A DNA stretch of 64,000 bases from Sphaerolaimus hirsutus (GCA_964036195.1 OZ038451.1:27235927-27299926), one strand, 5' to 3'; positions 10,795 to 22,780 are shown, counted from the first letter of the stretch. Notes: generated from the letters alone by a model not told the origin. A program made the numbers and translations.

Positions 10795-11351
10795 CAGGGG
10801 TGGGCATCTTCAGTTACCTCTGGGAAAATGCGATAGATTGAGCTACGGTTGAGCTATCAGAATGAAATTTTAACACAATGGAGTAGACTCCATTAGACAC
10901 CTATTCTGAAGTTTGCAACCCAAACGGCCACATTTTGGGTGAGTTGTGGAACACACGGTTTTTAGTGTAATTTTGTGACTTGGCGTCACCCATAGGATAA
11001 ATCGAGGGTGGCATTTGAGGAGGGGGGGGGCATCGGTCGTTGGTGTCGTCCCATTCTGTCGTACATCGGCCGATTTTGATGCCCTTTGAGTATGTTGTGG
11101 TCGCGCCTACTACCAAATTCTTTTTTTACTCGAATAGTCCCCCAGTCCCGAGATAAGGGGGGTGAAGTCACAAAATTACACTAAAAACTGTGTGTTCCAC
11201 AACTCCTCCAAACTGTGGCCGTTTGGGTTGCAAACTTCAGCATAGGTGTCCTATGGAGTCTACTCTATTGTGTTAAAATTTCATTGTGATAGCTCAACTG
11301 TAGCTCAAGCTATCGCGTTTTTCCAGCGGTAACTGAAGATGCCCACCCCTG
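10795..11351. mobile_element. Foldback element with CAGGGGTGGGCATCTTC termini
   Basis: The left arm starts CAGGGGTGGGCATCTTCAGT and the right arm ends ACTGAAGATGCCCACCCCTG. The arms are about 190 bp each with small differences, and about 170 bp of unrelated sequence lies between them. The CAG...CTG tips resemble hAT, but no clear 8-bp duplication is visible. No transposase. Confidence 0.65.
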
Positions 11352-11445
11352 TATTCATTGCAGTGAAAATTCACAATCCAGTTGTGCAATTTTGAGTACA
11401 ACTGAATAAATATTGATAAATATAGGTAAGTAAGGGTGTTAGGAG

Positions 11446-12487
11446 CAGGGTTGGTTTTATAAAAATTCATTTTAGTAAAATTGTATAAAAATTGTATAAA
11501 AATTTTATTTTATTTTTATTTTATTCTTGTTTCATTTCATTTTATTTTATTTTATTCCCAAAAGTCATTAATAAAATAAAATGACACATTTTACAAAAAT
11601 TTTACAAAAATTGTACACAAATTTTACAAAAAATCAGAATCATGCATGCAAGGCCAGAAAAATGTCATAATTAGACCTATACATGAAAAACCTGTGACAA
11701 ATGTTTCCCTCACTTTTCAAAAGTTGCATGCAGTATGTATTGTTAGCTAGCTGCAAGTATAAAGTTACAATTATTGATAAGAATGGTTTACATTTTCAGT
11801 AGAAGGACTAGTGGAGTGTGCTGGGCACATTTGTAAAATGTAATGCAATTTGTCAATTGTCATGGCAAATGTTAAGTAAAGTGTCAATTGTCATGCAAAA
11901 TGTCAAGTGTCATGTCAAATTTCAAGCAAAGTGGCAATTGTCATGGCAAATGTCATGCAAAGTGTAAATTGTGTATCCAAATCTTGTGTTTTTGTATCCA
12001 TAGTATGTTTTGTATCCAAATCTTATGTTTTTGTATCCAAATGTTCACATAAGTTTGGATTCAACAACAACATTATTTGGATACAAAACATAAGATTCAG
12101 ATATAAAACATAAGATTTGGACACAATTTGCTTGACAATGGATACTTTATTTTTTACATGTCATGACAATTTACACTTTACCTTACATTTGTCATGATAA
12201 TTGACACTTTGCATGACATTTGACACTTTACACTTGGGACTGCTCCCAGATCCATGAATAAACAGGTAGAAACTCAAGCAACGAGATAAAATTTTACAAA
12301 AGATATGAACTTTTATACAATTTTACAAAAATATGAATTTTACAAAATTTTTACAAAAATTAAAAATTTTATACAATTTTTATTTTTATTCTTAAATTTT
12401 CCATTTTATTTTATTTTATTTTATTCTTGAATATTCCATTTTATTTTTATTTTATTTTTATTTTTTTCTGAGATTTTGCCAACCCTG
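11446..12487. mobile_element. hAT-like element, CAGGGTTGG family, with target duplication
   Basis: Starts CAGGGTTGGTTTTATAAAAA, ends TTTTGCCAACCCTG, and is flanked by an exact 8-bp duplication GTTAGGAG (11438-11445 and 12488-12495). The interior has A/T-rich arms, inverted TGTCATG arrays and GTATCCAAATCTTATG repeats. It has no transposase ORF and is nested inside the larger 9222-15582 member of the same family. Confidence 0.85.
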
Positions 12488-12704
12488 GTTAGGAGACATA
12501 AATATTTATTAAATATTGATTAGGTAATATTTGGGGTCAAATGTATATACCGTATTTCCTTCCTCATTATCCCTCCCTTGAATTAACCCCCTTGAAATAC
12601 CACTTGTTTTTAATAACGTACATCATGTATGCAATGTGCATGATGTATTATTTGCTGCCAATTTCCATCGCAGATAGATATAAAGTAGTTTGCATATGTA
12701 TATA

Positions 12705-13135
12705 CCGTATTACCTCGAATTATCCCCCCCCCACCTTGAATTAACCCCCCCCCCCTCGAAATACCCCCTTAAATTTCGGCTGAGGAAATAATAACCCCCC
12801 CCTCGAAATACCCCCCCTAAAATTGAGTGTAACGTGAACGTACATGACAAATACCGCAGTTTGTGATCTGTACTATGCAGAACACACGTTCACACTGATG
12901 ATTAAGTGACGTTAGGGAAGGGTTTTTGTGTATATACAGTAATATATGCCTATAAACACATATAAATCTATGTGATTGTTCGATTTTTCTATGTCTGCAT
13001 ATGGGGAATTTCCGAAAATTTCTGGCGAAATAATAACCCCCCCCCCTCGAATAAACCCCCCCCCTCGAATTATCCCCCCCTCAAATTTTACTGGCGAAAT
13101 AATAAACCCCCTGGGGGTATTTCGAGGTAATACGG
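12705..13135. mobile_element. Mariner-type MITE, CCGTATT family
   Basis: TA-flanked termini CCGTATTACCTCGAATTATC and GGGGGTATTTCGAGGTAATA (then CGG). Truncated relatives immediately flank it at about 12549-12600 and 13147-13215, so the locus holds a cluster. Confidence 0.8.
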
Positions 13136-13320
13136 TATGCATATACCGTATTTCCTCGAAATATTCCCCCTTTGAATTTATTAAAAAGTAACCCCCATGG
13201 GGGTAATCCGAGGGGATTTTAACAATGTAAAAACATTGTAGTGGTTGATTGAACTTCCGCCATTGAAGTACCGACTACTACGACATCAGTGGTGCGGAGC
13301 CGGTGCGTCAAACGACGTAC

Positions 13321-13538
13321 AGGAAAAATTTTTTTGGCGCTGGCGCTATTGGCGCTTGGCGCCATTACCCTCTGGCGCCATTGGCGCTTGGCGCTGAGGT
13401 TCAGATAAGCGCCATGGCGCTTTTGGCGCTTGGCGCTATTTTGCTCTGGTGCCATTGGCGCTTGGCGCTGGGGGTCAGAAAAGCGCTATGGCGCTTTTGG
13501 CGCTTGGTGCCAAAAGTCTGGCGCTTTTTCCATCACTA
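13321..13538. mobile_element. GGCGC-palindrome element, copy 3
   Basis: GGCGC palindromes ending in GGCGCTTTTTCCATCACTA. The right terminus is the same as in copies 1 and 2; the left terminus is degenerate (ACAGGAAAAATTTTTTTGG). Confidence 0.65.
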
Positions 13539-13851
13539 GTTATGACAAATGTCATGCCATATGTAAATTGTGTATCCAAATCTTATGTTTTTATATCCAA
13601 AGCTTATGTTTTGTATCCAAATCTTATATCTAATCCAAATCCCAGTGGAAATGATGCCTTTTGAACGTAAACATAAAATGACACCATTTTACAAATTTTT
13701 TTAGAAAAATCAGAATCTGGCATGCAAAGCCAGAAAACTGTTATTATTAGACCTAAACATGAAAAACAGATGAAGTGACAAACTTTTCCATTACTTAAAA
13801 CAAGTTGCATGCAGTAGGTATTGTCAGCTAGTTGTAGGTGTAAAGCTACTT

Positions 13852-13946
13852 AGTCCGGCTGAAAAGTCCCTGATGCCTTAACCTGTCAGAATTTCATGAG
13901 CGTAGCTTACCCCAAGCGCGAATGGCGGGGACTTTTCAGCCGGACT
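13852..13946. mobile_element. Miniature derivative of the mariner relic
   Basis: Only about 95 bp: AGTCCGGCTGAAAAGTCCC, then a copy of the sub-terminal right arm (CTGATGCCTTAACCTGTCAG), then GGGGACTTTTCAGCCGGACT and TA. It is an internal deletion of the element type at 9494-10387 that retains both termini. Confidence 0.7.
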
Positions 13947-13974
13947 TAGTACAATTACTGATAAGAATAATTTG

Positions 13975-14190
13975 TATTTTCAGTAACTGAAGTGTATTTG
14001 TAAAATTTTGTGTATTTGTGCATTTGTAAAATGTTATGCAAAGTGTCAATTGTCATGACAAATGTAAAGTAAAGTGTCAATTGTCATGAAAAATGTCAAG
14101 TGTCATGTCAAATGTAAAGCAAAGTGTCAATTGTCATGACAAATGTAAAGAAAAGTGTCAATTGTCATGAAAAATGTCAAGTGTCAAGTA
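13975..14190. repeat. TGTCATG / AAAGTGTCAATTG tandem repeat tract
   Basis: Repeats of GTGTCAATTGTCATGACAAA with variants. Similar tracts occur at 10440-10555, 11830-11960, 12170-12235, 14990-15350, 51600-51790 and 60420-60590. No coding content. Confidence 0.7.
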
Positions 14191-14205
14191 CAGGGAGCAT
14201 TCCCA

Positions 14206-14979
14206 GATAGGGTTCAAACAGGATTGACTTTTCGGGATCCGGATCGGGATTGATTTTTTGAAATTTTGGGATCGGGATTGGCCTTTCGGGATCGGGATCG
14301 GGATTGGCCTTTCGGGATCGGGATTGGGATTCGCTTTTTGATATTTCAGGATCGGGATCAGGATTGACCTTTCGGGATCGGGATCGGGATTGGCGTTTTT
14401 TCGGGATCGGGATTTAGGCCTAAAAAATTGGTTTTCAGGGTTTTTTCCTGACATTTCACAAAATGACCCAAAACACCAAAAACAATGATTGCCAGAAACG
14501 TTGGATTAAATTGGCATACAAAACAATGCTATAGATTCATTTAGGCACTGCACAATAGGCTGCCTGGCATTGTGATTCACACCACTGTCTACCATATATG
14601 CATGTGTATTAACCTTTAACTATGGTAATGGGCACTGTATCGAGTCAATGTGTAGTGCTGTTCATGCCCATGAAACAGATATAGAGGGAGGTGGGGAAAT
14701 GCGCGCTTGCGCGCAAAAAAAATTCTTGCAAACTGCATACAAAATGTTCCTTAAAAAGTGTCATTTCTGGCACCTTTTGTGGCTGTGAATTTTTCCGGGA
14801 TCGGGATCGGGGCATTTTTTCAGGATCAGGAGTAGAATTTTCAAAGTCTCATGATCGGGATCTCGGGATCGGGATCGGTCAAATTTCGGGATCGGGATTG
14901 AGGTTTCAGGATCGGGATCGGGACCACAAAATCCCAAAATTTCTTGGGATTTGGGATCGGGATCCCTTTTGAACCCTAC
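14206..14979. mobile_element. GGGATC-repeat inverted element
   Basis: Starts near TAGGGTTCAAA and ends TTTGAACCCTA. Both sub-terminal zones are tandem (A/T)CGGGATCGGGATT units, one zone the inverse of the other. Central unique sequence (14440-14790) contains a GCGCGCTTGCGCGC palindrome. The arginine/aspartate-rich frames on both strands come from the GGGATC units. Confidence 0.6.
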
Positions 14980-14989
14980 TCCCACGGGA

Positions 14990-15372
14990 TACTAACCCTA
15001 CCCTTGTAAATGACCCTGTAAAACGTCATGTGTCATGTAAAATACCCTGTAAACTGTCATGTGTCATGTAAAAGACCCTGTAAAATGTCATGTGTCATGT
15101 AAAAGACCCTGTAAAGTGTCATATGTATCCAAATCGTATTTTATCACATCCAAATCTTATGTTTTTTTTGTATCCAAATCTTACTTTTTGACATAATATT
15201 TTGATACAAAACCATAAGATTTGAATAAGATAAAAAAAGATTTGGATACACATGACACTTTACAGGGTTTTTACATGACAGTTGACATTTTACAGGGTCT
15301 TTTACATGACACGTGATCTTTTTCAGGGTCTTTCACACTTTACATGGTTTTTTACAGGGTCTGGGAGTGGCA
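14990..15372. mobile_element. TGTCATG inverted element
   Basis: Left half: repeated CCCTGTAAAATGTCATGTG. Centre: CCAAATCTTATG facing CATAAGATTTG. Right half: inverted CACTTTACAGGG units ending TCTGGGAGTGGCACC. Overall a foldback built of short tandem units. Confidence 0.55.
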
Positions 15373-15582
15373 CCAGGGCTTAGGACTGCCCCTATTTCCA
15401 TGAATAAAAATATATTAACTCAAGCAACAACTTAAAAATTTTACAAAAAATATGAGATTTTTACAATTTTACAAAAATTCATATTTTTGTACAATTTTTA
15501 TTTGTATTTTGAAATTTTCCATTTTATTTATTTTATTCTTAAATTTTACATTTTATTTTTTTCTGAGATTTTGTCAACCCTG

Positions 15583-16385
15583 CTCTCATCCGAATATAAT
15601 ACAGAAAATGTAAAACACTTGTTACCACTCATGAGAGAGAAAATGTAAAACACTGTAAAACACTCATGAGTACATGTGAGTAAATTACTTTTTCTCCAGG
15701 AAAATGTAAAATTGGGTACTTTTTCCCTGGAAAATGTAAAAACGAGTACTTTTTCATATGTGAGAGCAAAGGACACTTGTTTCCAGTTTTACACTGGAAG
15801 ACATAATAGATGTGATGTACTTTTTTAGTGATAATTTAGTATTTATTTAGAAAAATGATTTGATTTTTTCAAGATTTTCTTATTTTAGGAACAAAAATTG
15901 CGATTTTAGCGACAAAAAATACATTTTCTGTACCTGTGTACTTTCCAACAGAATGCGTACAGGTGAGTACCGGTACTTTTTTAAAGTATATGTATGTGTT
16001 TTACAAAGTAATTGAGTATATGTATCATTCAAGTAAATGTACACACATTTTTACAACTGTGTTGCTATCTAACAACCGAGTGAGTAAAACATGATTTTAC
16101 CAGTGAATGATTCCCCCCCCCCCCCCCCCAATTTTATTAATGGGTCTGAATTGAATGGTATGTGTTTTTTGTCTGATAATTCATTCCATGTGTTTTGATG
16201 GTAAAAAGCAAACTGCTACAATTTCTTGTCCATGTAACATGGTTCATATTTACAATCAATTGAAAGTAATGTAGTTGAATTCTTTGACAAAAAAGTCCTC
16301 TCTATCTAACCGCCCTTCAAATAACCCCCCCCCCCTCAGAATGGGCTTATCAAATAATTTATTCAGGGAAATATTGGAGGATTAC
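15583..16385. other. AT-rich intergenic stretch, simple repeats only
   Basis: GTACTTTTTC / GGAAAATGTAAAA repeats at 15600-15770, a run of about 19 C at 16111-16129 and a CCGTATT-family fragment near 16310-16335. No further exon of the minus-strand gene was recognised here. Confidence 0.5.
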
Positions 16386-19300
16386 CAGTGGTTCAGCACA
16401 CCTGGCTTGCAAACCAATGGCCTTTGCATGGCCCATTATCTCTGTGCAGAAACGTCTGGCTGCCTCCCATTCCCCTCCAAACTCGCAAAACTTGCACAGC
16501 CGTGTGTCAATGAAATTCCCTCCTGTCCATCGTGGATCGGGATAGAATGCCTCTGAGGATGTGAGGTTGCATAGTTTATGTGAAGTAAGAAAAAATTCTT
16601 TTTTTAATATATTTTTTCATATTTATCTGTTTTTTTGTTGATTAAATTTTTATGTAGCAACTAGCAGCAATTTAATTCAATTTAAGTTTTTTTTAGTGGT
16701 GAGTGTAGTAATTTTCAATTCATTTTGGAGTTGATAGTGCTATTTGATGAAGATGGGACATTTTTGTAGATTATAGAGCCACTCCATAAAAATGGCACAA
16801 TTTTGGAATTGATAGTGAAACTACAGGAATGGCACCATTTAGGAGTCAATATGCCACTCCATAAATGAATGTCAATTTAGCTCAAAAATTACTCAACTTG
16901 GTGACTGTGTGTAAACACTTACCAACTTGAATACATGGCTTTAGTGCCCATATGCCACCAGGCTCACATGAAACCATTGTGCTCCTCACAGTGTGGTTTC
17001 CATCAATTGCATAGTATATGACACATTGCTGAGTAGCATTATAGCCAACCTATTAGCAGTATTTTTATTTATTAGTGTGTAGCAACAACTATGTCACAGT
17101 AGACCCAACTCACCAGAGAATAGTTTCCATCTGCCAGGACTGGGTGATCTGATAGGGTGACATAAGTGTCCCAGAATATAAGTATGGAAAGTCCATCAGC
17201 AGGCTGCTCGTGTGGACAAACTGTGTTGGGAATTTTTCTGCAGAAGTGATAAAAAATACATGCAAATCAGAGTTGTTAAAAGTACTAAACTTCTTCATAA
17301 ATACCCCCTTCCCCCATTTGCGGAACTGTGTATACAAACCCCCGCACCATTTTTCTACATCTAAATGGATACTGTGCATTGATTTAGAACGAAATATGCC
17401 AAAAAATCAAATTTGATTTTCTGTTTCTGTATAAACACTTTTACTTAGCATAAGAAATTTTTGTTCAAAAACTGCAAATAAATACATCTACCTATGCATT
17501 ACTTTCTATTTTCTATTTGGCTCTATTTAAATATGGTTTTGTAGAATTTTCTACAGTTGTAGAACCAATTTAATAAACTCCTAAAATGTATTTACCTCCC
17601 TACAATGCTAATATGCAATATGAATCAATGTTAAATATGTGATGTCATATGTGACTTGAATCTATCATTTCATGGAACTGACCACATGACTTGCAAGTAT
17701 CATGTGGCACCCAGCGACCATCTCCACCACAAACTTGTGTTGTTGTTGTGCATTCAGCGGTGGCATTCATGCTCTGGTTCAGTTTGTCCGAACTACAATT
17801 GATATCCACATGTGTTCCTAAGTGAAAAATATGTATGCATAATCAGCTGCAATTGGTGTTCAAAATTTAGTAATCTATAGTGTATTTACCTTGTGTGTAA
17901 TAATTAACACCATCTGCAGTAAACATAACTGGGTTTTCATAAACATTTTCTGGGTAATAATTCATTTCTTCACATGCTGCAATTGTATGAAATGTATTGA
18001 TTAAATCATATAATATTAACACTTGATTGTCACAAATGTCACCTGCAACACAGAAACTTTCAGCAGTCAGAGGCAGACTCCAAGTCATGTCTGCCTGACA
18101 CACTGAAATACCACTCCCAATTTCATGTGTATGTGGGTCCAGACATTTTGCTCTTTTTATCTTGGATTTTTCCCCCACAACTGAAACTGTGCAATGAAAG
18201 GGCCATGGTTGAAGGTTCCCTAAATTCCATTCCAGAATGCACTAATACAAAATGATTTTGTACAGAAAAAAGTTGCAAAATAACATTAATACAAGCAGGA
18301 ATCAAACCATTTCCTCCCGTCTATGTACACAGACACTCTTCTAATGACAGTGTGATGTTTGGAAACTGTGCATGTAAATATTGAGGGGATTGTGCAGCAT
18401 TGGCACTTGCCCAAGTCTACAATATGCATCAGGGAACTCAAAGTAGATAAAAGTTTTTCATCAGGCATCAACCCCATGCACAAACCAACACACTTCACTG
18501 CTGTCTGCATTGAATTGGTTATGTGCAGCATGTATTTCATATTCTGCAGTGACATTTGGCCCAAGTGGTGGAACAATGCAACCTTCATATGGTCAGAAGT
18601 ATGTGCAACTTCACACAATGCCATTGACTTTATCAATATTGCACAAATTTGACACACCTTTGATCTCTGGAAATTTCTGACAGAATTTTGAAGCACTATT
18701 TACCTTCGCAGTGCAGTCAGCAGAGAAACCGAGGCCATACAGGGTGCATTTTGTGTCCTGCTGGCTGTAGGCAGCGCACAGGGGCAGCTGGCTGCACTTC
18801 TGCATGCACATGCCATGTCTTGTGTTCTCATGCACTGACAAAATTGACTCTGACCCAGCTTGGCAGGGATGACAAGCCAAATCCGTTTGGAGTTGCCTTG
18901 AATTTGGTTCTGTGGTTCAAAATGTTCCGACTTCAAAATTGCAGCTGTGACAAAACAGTCAGAATGGCTGAACAGACTAACCATACATGTAGAGACTTGG
19001 GAGGAGGGCCTCATCTGTTGCTGAGTGCAACATGCCTCTGAGTAATGTCCCTGATGTTCTCTTGTGTGACAATTCAGTTGATTTTTTACACATGGAAAGC
19101 TGTACAATTCTTCAGTGCAAATATTGATAGTATCACTATCACATACCTAATGTAAAGTTATATTTTGACCTATAAAACTTGAAATTGAAATACTCGGTTA
19201 GTTTTATATAAACTGAGCAGACCACACACTTTGTAAAGAGTGGGGTACCTTGTTTTCATGTATAAAGTGATGTGACAAACTCTGTGGTAAATTATTCCAT

Positions 19301-20171
19301 AGTGGAAGCAATGAACTATTATGGGGAAATATATTTTTAGGTAAATCACTTTTTTTCATTATAGTACCTATATTGGATATGGTTAAGGTGAGAATTCAGT
19401 GCAAGGTGTGCTGGCAGTATAATATGGCATATTTTCACTGGCATATTTTCACTATATTTATAAACAATGTGTCCAATTTACACTTTCTACAACTATTGGG
19501 GATTTCATCAACTGGCTCGTGCAGTGTGTAGTCTTGTGTATGCCAGGCATATTGAATTTGTTGGTCAGAGACACTAGGAAAATAACTTCCCTCCTTTGAA
19601 TGCCATTGCCATCCAAGATAATCATCTCTGTATGTGTTATCGAGCAGGTCTGTTGTGTTTCTGTGCAAGGCCACCCTGACCTGCTCTGTCTGATTGAAGT
19701 TCTACATCCATTTAAATGGTTATTTTTGTGGTATTTTCTGCATAATTACATAAACTATGCCCATTATGACACAAAGTGCCAATCACAGCCAAATTTCTTA
19801 AGCATCTGTTTTTCAAAATACCTGTGTCTGCATGTATAAACTTGAAGGTTCTGTTGTTTTCACCTCTGTCCTGCAAATATCGCATCAGACACAGTATGGC
19901 ACATGTTCATTTTTCCATGGTGATGAAATAGGCTGATTGGCAATTTTTTGAAGCTTGGTGCATGAATTTAAGTTACCCACCTGTAGTAGTGCAAAGACAG
20001 CAAGTCTAACAGCTTCACTCTGCACAATGGCCAGTTGCCAGAAGTGCACAGAGTCAGCCAGGTGGAAGGAGCTCCAGGCTTCTGTCCAGTTCTTGCCTGC
20101 CCCATCCACTGTCCAGCACAGACCAACATACAATATTGAGTTGGCCCCACAGTGTGGAGAAGCTGTCACTG
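16386..20171 (-). CDS. Secreted or surface protein with C-type lectin, apple-like and Sushi/CCP modules (partial gene)
   Basis: Exons identified on the minus strand: 20171-19981, 19680-19484, 19135-(about 19000), (about 18919)-18704, 18241-18043, 17976-17890, 17817-17691, 17237-17114, 17049-16923 and 16552-16386. Splice sites are GT-AG and phases agree between successive exons from 18241 down to 16386. The first two exons plus the start of the third form a C-type lectin-like domain: GKNWTEAW, LAIVQSEAVRLAVFALLQ, then YLGWQW..YAWHTQDYTLHEP and the closing YSFPCVK. The exon ending at 18704 is Cys-rich and apple/PAN-like (GMCMQKCSQLPLCAAYSQQ, KCTLYGL). Exons 17976/17817 make one Sushi module (CEEMNYYPENV..GTHVDINC..GRWVPHDTC) and 17237/17049 another (VCPHEQPADG..GGIWALKPC). 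The last exon (PDPRWTGGNF..EWEAARRFC) is not assigned. Such proteins bind glycans or other proteins outside the cell; the ligand is unknown. Signal peptide, membrane anchor, both ends of the gene and the exon joins at 19135-18704 and 18700-18241 are unresolved. Confidence 0.7.
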
Positions 20172-20933
20172 CTGTGAATTTGTTTTTGCTTTCACATTTT
20201 TAAAGTAAGTGATGTTATTTTACTTTTATTTTACATTTGAGTGATGTTTGTTGTGAGTTGTATTCTAAAAATGTCCCAAGATTTATATTTTTCCAAATAT
20301 ATGAGTATACAAAAAACTTATTTAAAAAAATTGCCCTAGCTTTTCTGGAAAGATATAATTGTATTTATTTTATGAAAATAAATATGGAAACATCTCTCAT
20401 TTACATGTTCTCTGCATTTTTTCAGAGTGATTTTATTTGTTGAGAGATTTTCGGAGATTATATTTAATTATATTTATTTTAAAAGAAACACCTATTTTTC
20501 AGAACACTAGTTGTCACTCACTGTTTACACCATTGGAATTTATGCCCATACATGGTGCACATTTCAGGCTAAAAATAGTCAGCTGCAGCACAGTGGCAAG
20601 CAACTTGCACATTTTTTCAGTAAACATGTTTTGTTCTCCTTGAACAGGGCTACCTTTTAGGCAGAATATATATTCACATGTGTAAATATTTGTCCACTTA
20701 TAAATATGTAGTAAGTAGGTTCCATTTGTTTTACTTTTGCCTCTTTATTTGACAGCAACACATTGTTGGATTCATGTTGAATATTATTTCATCCAACACG
20801 GGATACATTTCTGTGTCGTTGAGATTGGTTGCTATTGGTCACCACACCACCATCACATAGCGAGATCCTTAAAAACTGGCTAAAGCCAATAAAAAAGTAG
20901 ACGCTGCACCCATAAAATGCTGACATGTATGCA

Positions 20934-21887
20934 CAGAGAAATATATCTTTTACGGTGCCACATTGAGATTGAGCTCCAAAAACGCAGTATATCATCATTT
21001 ACTGAACCACATTTGAATCCCATAAAAAATGGCTAAAGCCAACAAAAAGTGGACGCTGCACCTAAACATGTGTATGCTTTTGAATGCACAAAAGTAATAT
21101 ATCATATACCATGCCATTTTCTTATCGAGCTATCAAAAGATGTATATCAAGGGAAATGTATACAAATGCTAATAATATAGTCTATCAACACAGCAAACTG
21201 CATCACAAGAAACAATTTCACCAAACTTTTGCATGGCAGTGTGAGCTGTGTCAAAGTGCTGCAATCATTAAAGATACAAAAAGCTCACGCTGCCATTCAA
21301 AAGTTTGGTGAAATTGTTTCTTGTGATGCAGTTTGCTGTGTTGATAGACTATATTATTAGCATTTGTATACATTTCCCTTGATATACATCTTTTGATAGC
21401 TCGATAAGAAAATGGCATGGTATATGATATATTACTTTTGTGCATTCAAAAGCATACACATGTTTAGGTGCAGCGTCCACTTTTTGTTGGCTTTAGCCAT
21501 TTTTTATGGGATATACTTCTTTTTGAGGGCCACAGGCCCAAATTTTATAAGTTATTGCAAATTAGGTAAATGTCAAATGTGGCACCAGGCAATACAATCT
21601 ATAGTCGAGAAGAAGCCAAATAGTAAGATTCAAAAGATTTTCAACATGACATTTAGAACCTGAAAGTTATCACTTGATATTTATGACTTGAAATTACCCA
21701 CTTGACAATAACTTGACATAAACCACTTGATATTTATGACTGAATGGCATCACTTGATATTTATAACTTGACATGAACTGCTTGCCATTTTTTCACCTGA
21801 TAGTTTTCACTTGACATAAACAAGTTGACAGGTATCACCTGAAAATTGTTACTTGACATATTACTTGACATTTGACATGACATTTAT
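20934..21887. repeat. 954-bp direct repeat flanking the retroelement insertion, left copy
   Basis: Identical by eye to 40301-41254 (constant offset 19367). The frames at 21084-21311, 21251-21445 and 21412-21663 recur unchanged in the right copy. It starts CAGAGAAATATATC and ends TTGACATGACATTTAT. It includes the foldback at 21017-21512 and the first part of the TTGACAT repeat. Confidence 0.9.
21017..21512. repeat. Foldback palindrome (MITE), left copy
   Basis: Arms of about 230 bp run from ATCCCATAAAAAATGGC to its exact inverse GCCATTTTTTATGGGAT, with a loop of about 30 bp around 21250-21280. The same peptide is encoded from both strands of the two arms, so the arms are nearly identical. Transcription would give a long hairpin. 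Its tips resemble the TIRs of the 20868-42921 element, so it may be a miniature relative. Confidence 0.85.
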
Positions 21888-22780
21888 ATAATATGGTACC
21901 CCCCCGGTCTCGCAACTTCGCTTCTGACGCCATTATGGGCCAAATAGCAACACCTTGGACAGTGTCCAATTCCGTCAGAACTTTCAACGATGCGCTCATG
22001 CAGTCCATCCTGCCTAATTACGCCAAATGTACAGCACCTAACAGGGGACTTAACTGCCTTCTGCACCCGTGGAACGACAAACGATGGCAACACGCCAACC
22101 AAATAATCGCACAATTCCGATAATTCAACGAGCGGCATAATGTCCACCGGACGACCAATAACTGCCCTACAAGCCCTACGCTTGCCGCGTGCGCGGGAAC
22201 CCTGTCTGACAAACTTCACCAGCTTGGTGCCTTTCGACCTAGCTACTCCGAAGGACGTAGGCTTCTGAGCTTTTCGGTCTACTTGGTTGCCACAGCTAAC
22301 AAAGTCCGGTCGCGCAAATTGCAAAAGCTTGCGGCGAATGACGTGCGGCTGTAATTTCCCTCTCTTACCCACCAAATACCAAAGGTTTCTAGGCTGCACA
22401 ACTTTCTTCAGCCTTTCAGCAGTTCTCCCAAAAACACCACAAATTCCGGGCTCAATAAAAGCTGGCTCCATGATCAAGTGATCAAACAACCACTGCTGAG
22501 AAGCATCACAAATTACTTCGCCATTGGGCAAAACAGAATCAACAACGAAATCACCAGCGCCCTGAACCTTTTCCGCATACGTGGCCCTTCGTTGAATTTG
22601 AAACACTTCCGACACGGGTTCAGAACTATCAAAAACTGGGCCCATTTCCAAATCATCAATTTCCCAGAAACCTTCAGAACTTGGCGCCCTCTCAGAAACA
22701 GAAACAAGATTCGCCCACGCTTCAAAAACCGATAATTGAACATCACTCGAATGCAAGCAAATAAAAGCAACTTCCATCAT
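21888..22780 (-). pseudogene. Gag-Pol N-terminal fragment of the giant retroelement
   Basis: Encodes the first approximately 295 residues of the same protein as the complete ORF at 25368-36578, starting MMEVAFICLHSS and ending at the junction with the flanking 954-bp repeat. It is cut off by the junction, not by mutation. One C is missing in the C-run near 21899-21905 compared with the complete copy. Confidence 0.85.

Larger units (their letters stand above)
9222..15582. mobile_element. Composite hAT-like element (CAGGGTTGG family) with nested insertions
   Basis: The left terminus is CAGGGTTGGTTTTATAAAAA and the right terminus is TTTGTCAACCCTG. Flanking 8-mers CTCACATC (9214-9221) and CTCTCATC (15583-15590) differ by one base, consistent with an aged hAT target duplication. 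Inside are a mariner relic, GGCGC elements, a complete younger member of the same family (11446-12487), a CCGTATT MITE, TGTCATG repeats and a GGGATC element. The terminal zones are runs of TTTTACAAAAATT and ATTTTATTTT. The outer pairing is an inference; 13680-13850 repeats the left sub-terminal sequence and suggests rearrangement. Confidence 0.5.

Noticed and set aside
14158-14985. Asp/Arg/Pro-rich frames on both strands
   Set aside because: Translations of GGGATC repeats.
16111-16129. Run of about 19 C
   Set aside because: A simple homopolymer tract; its length may be unreliable, and no biological claim is made.
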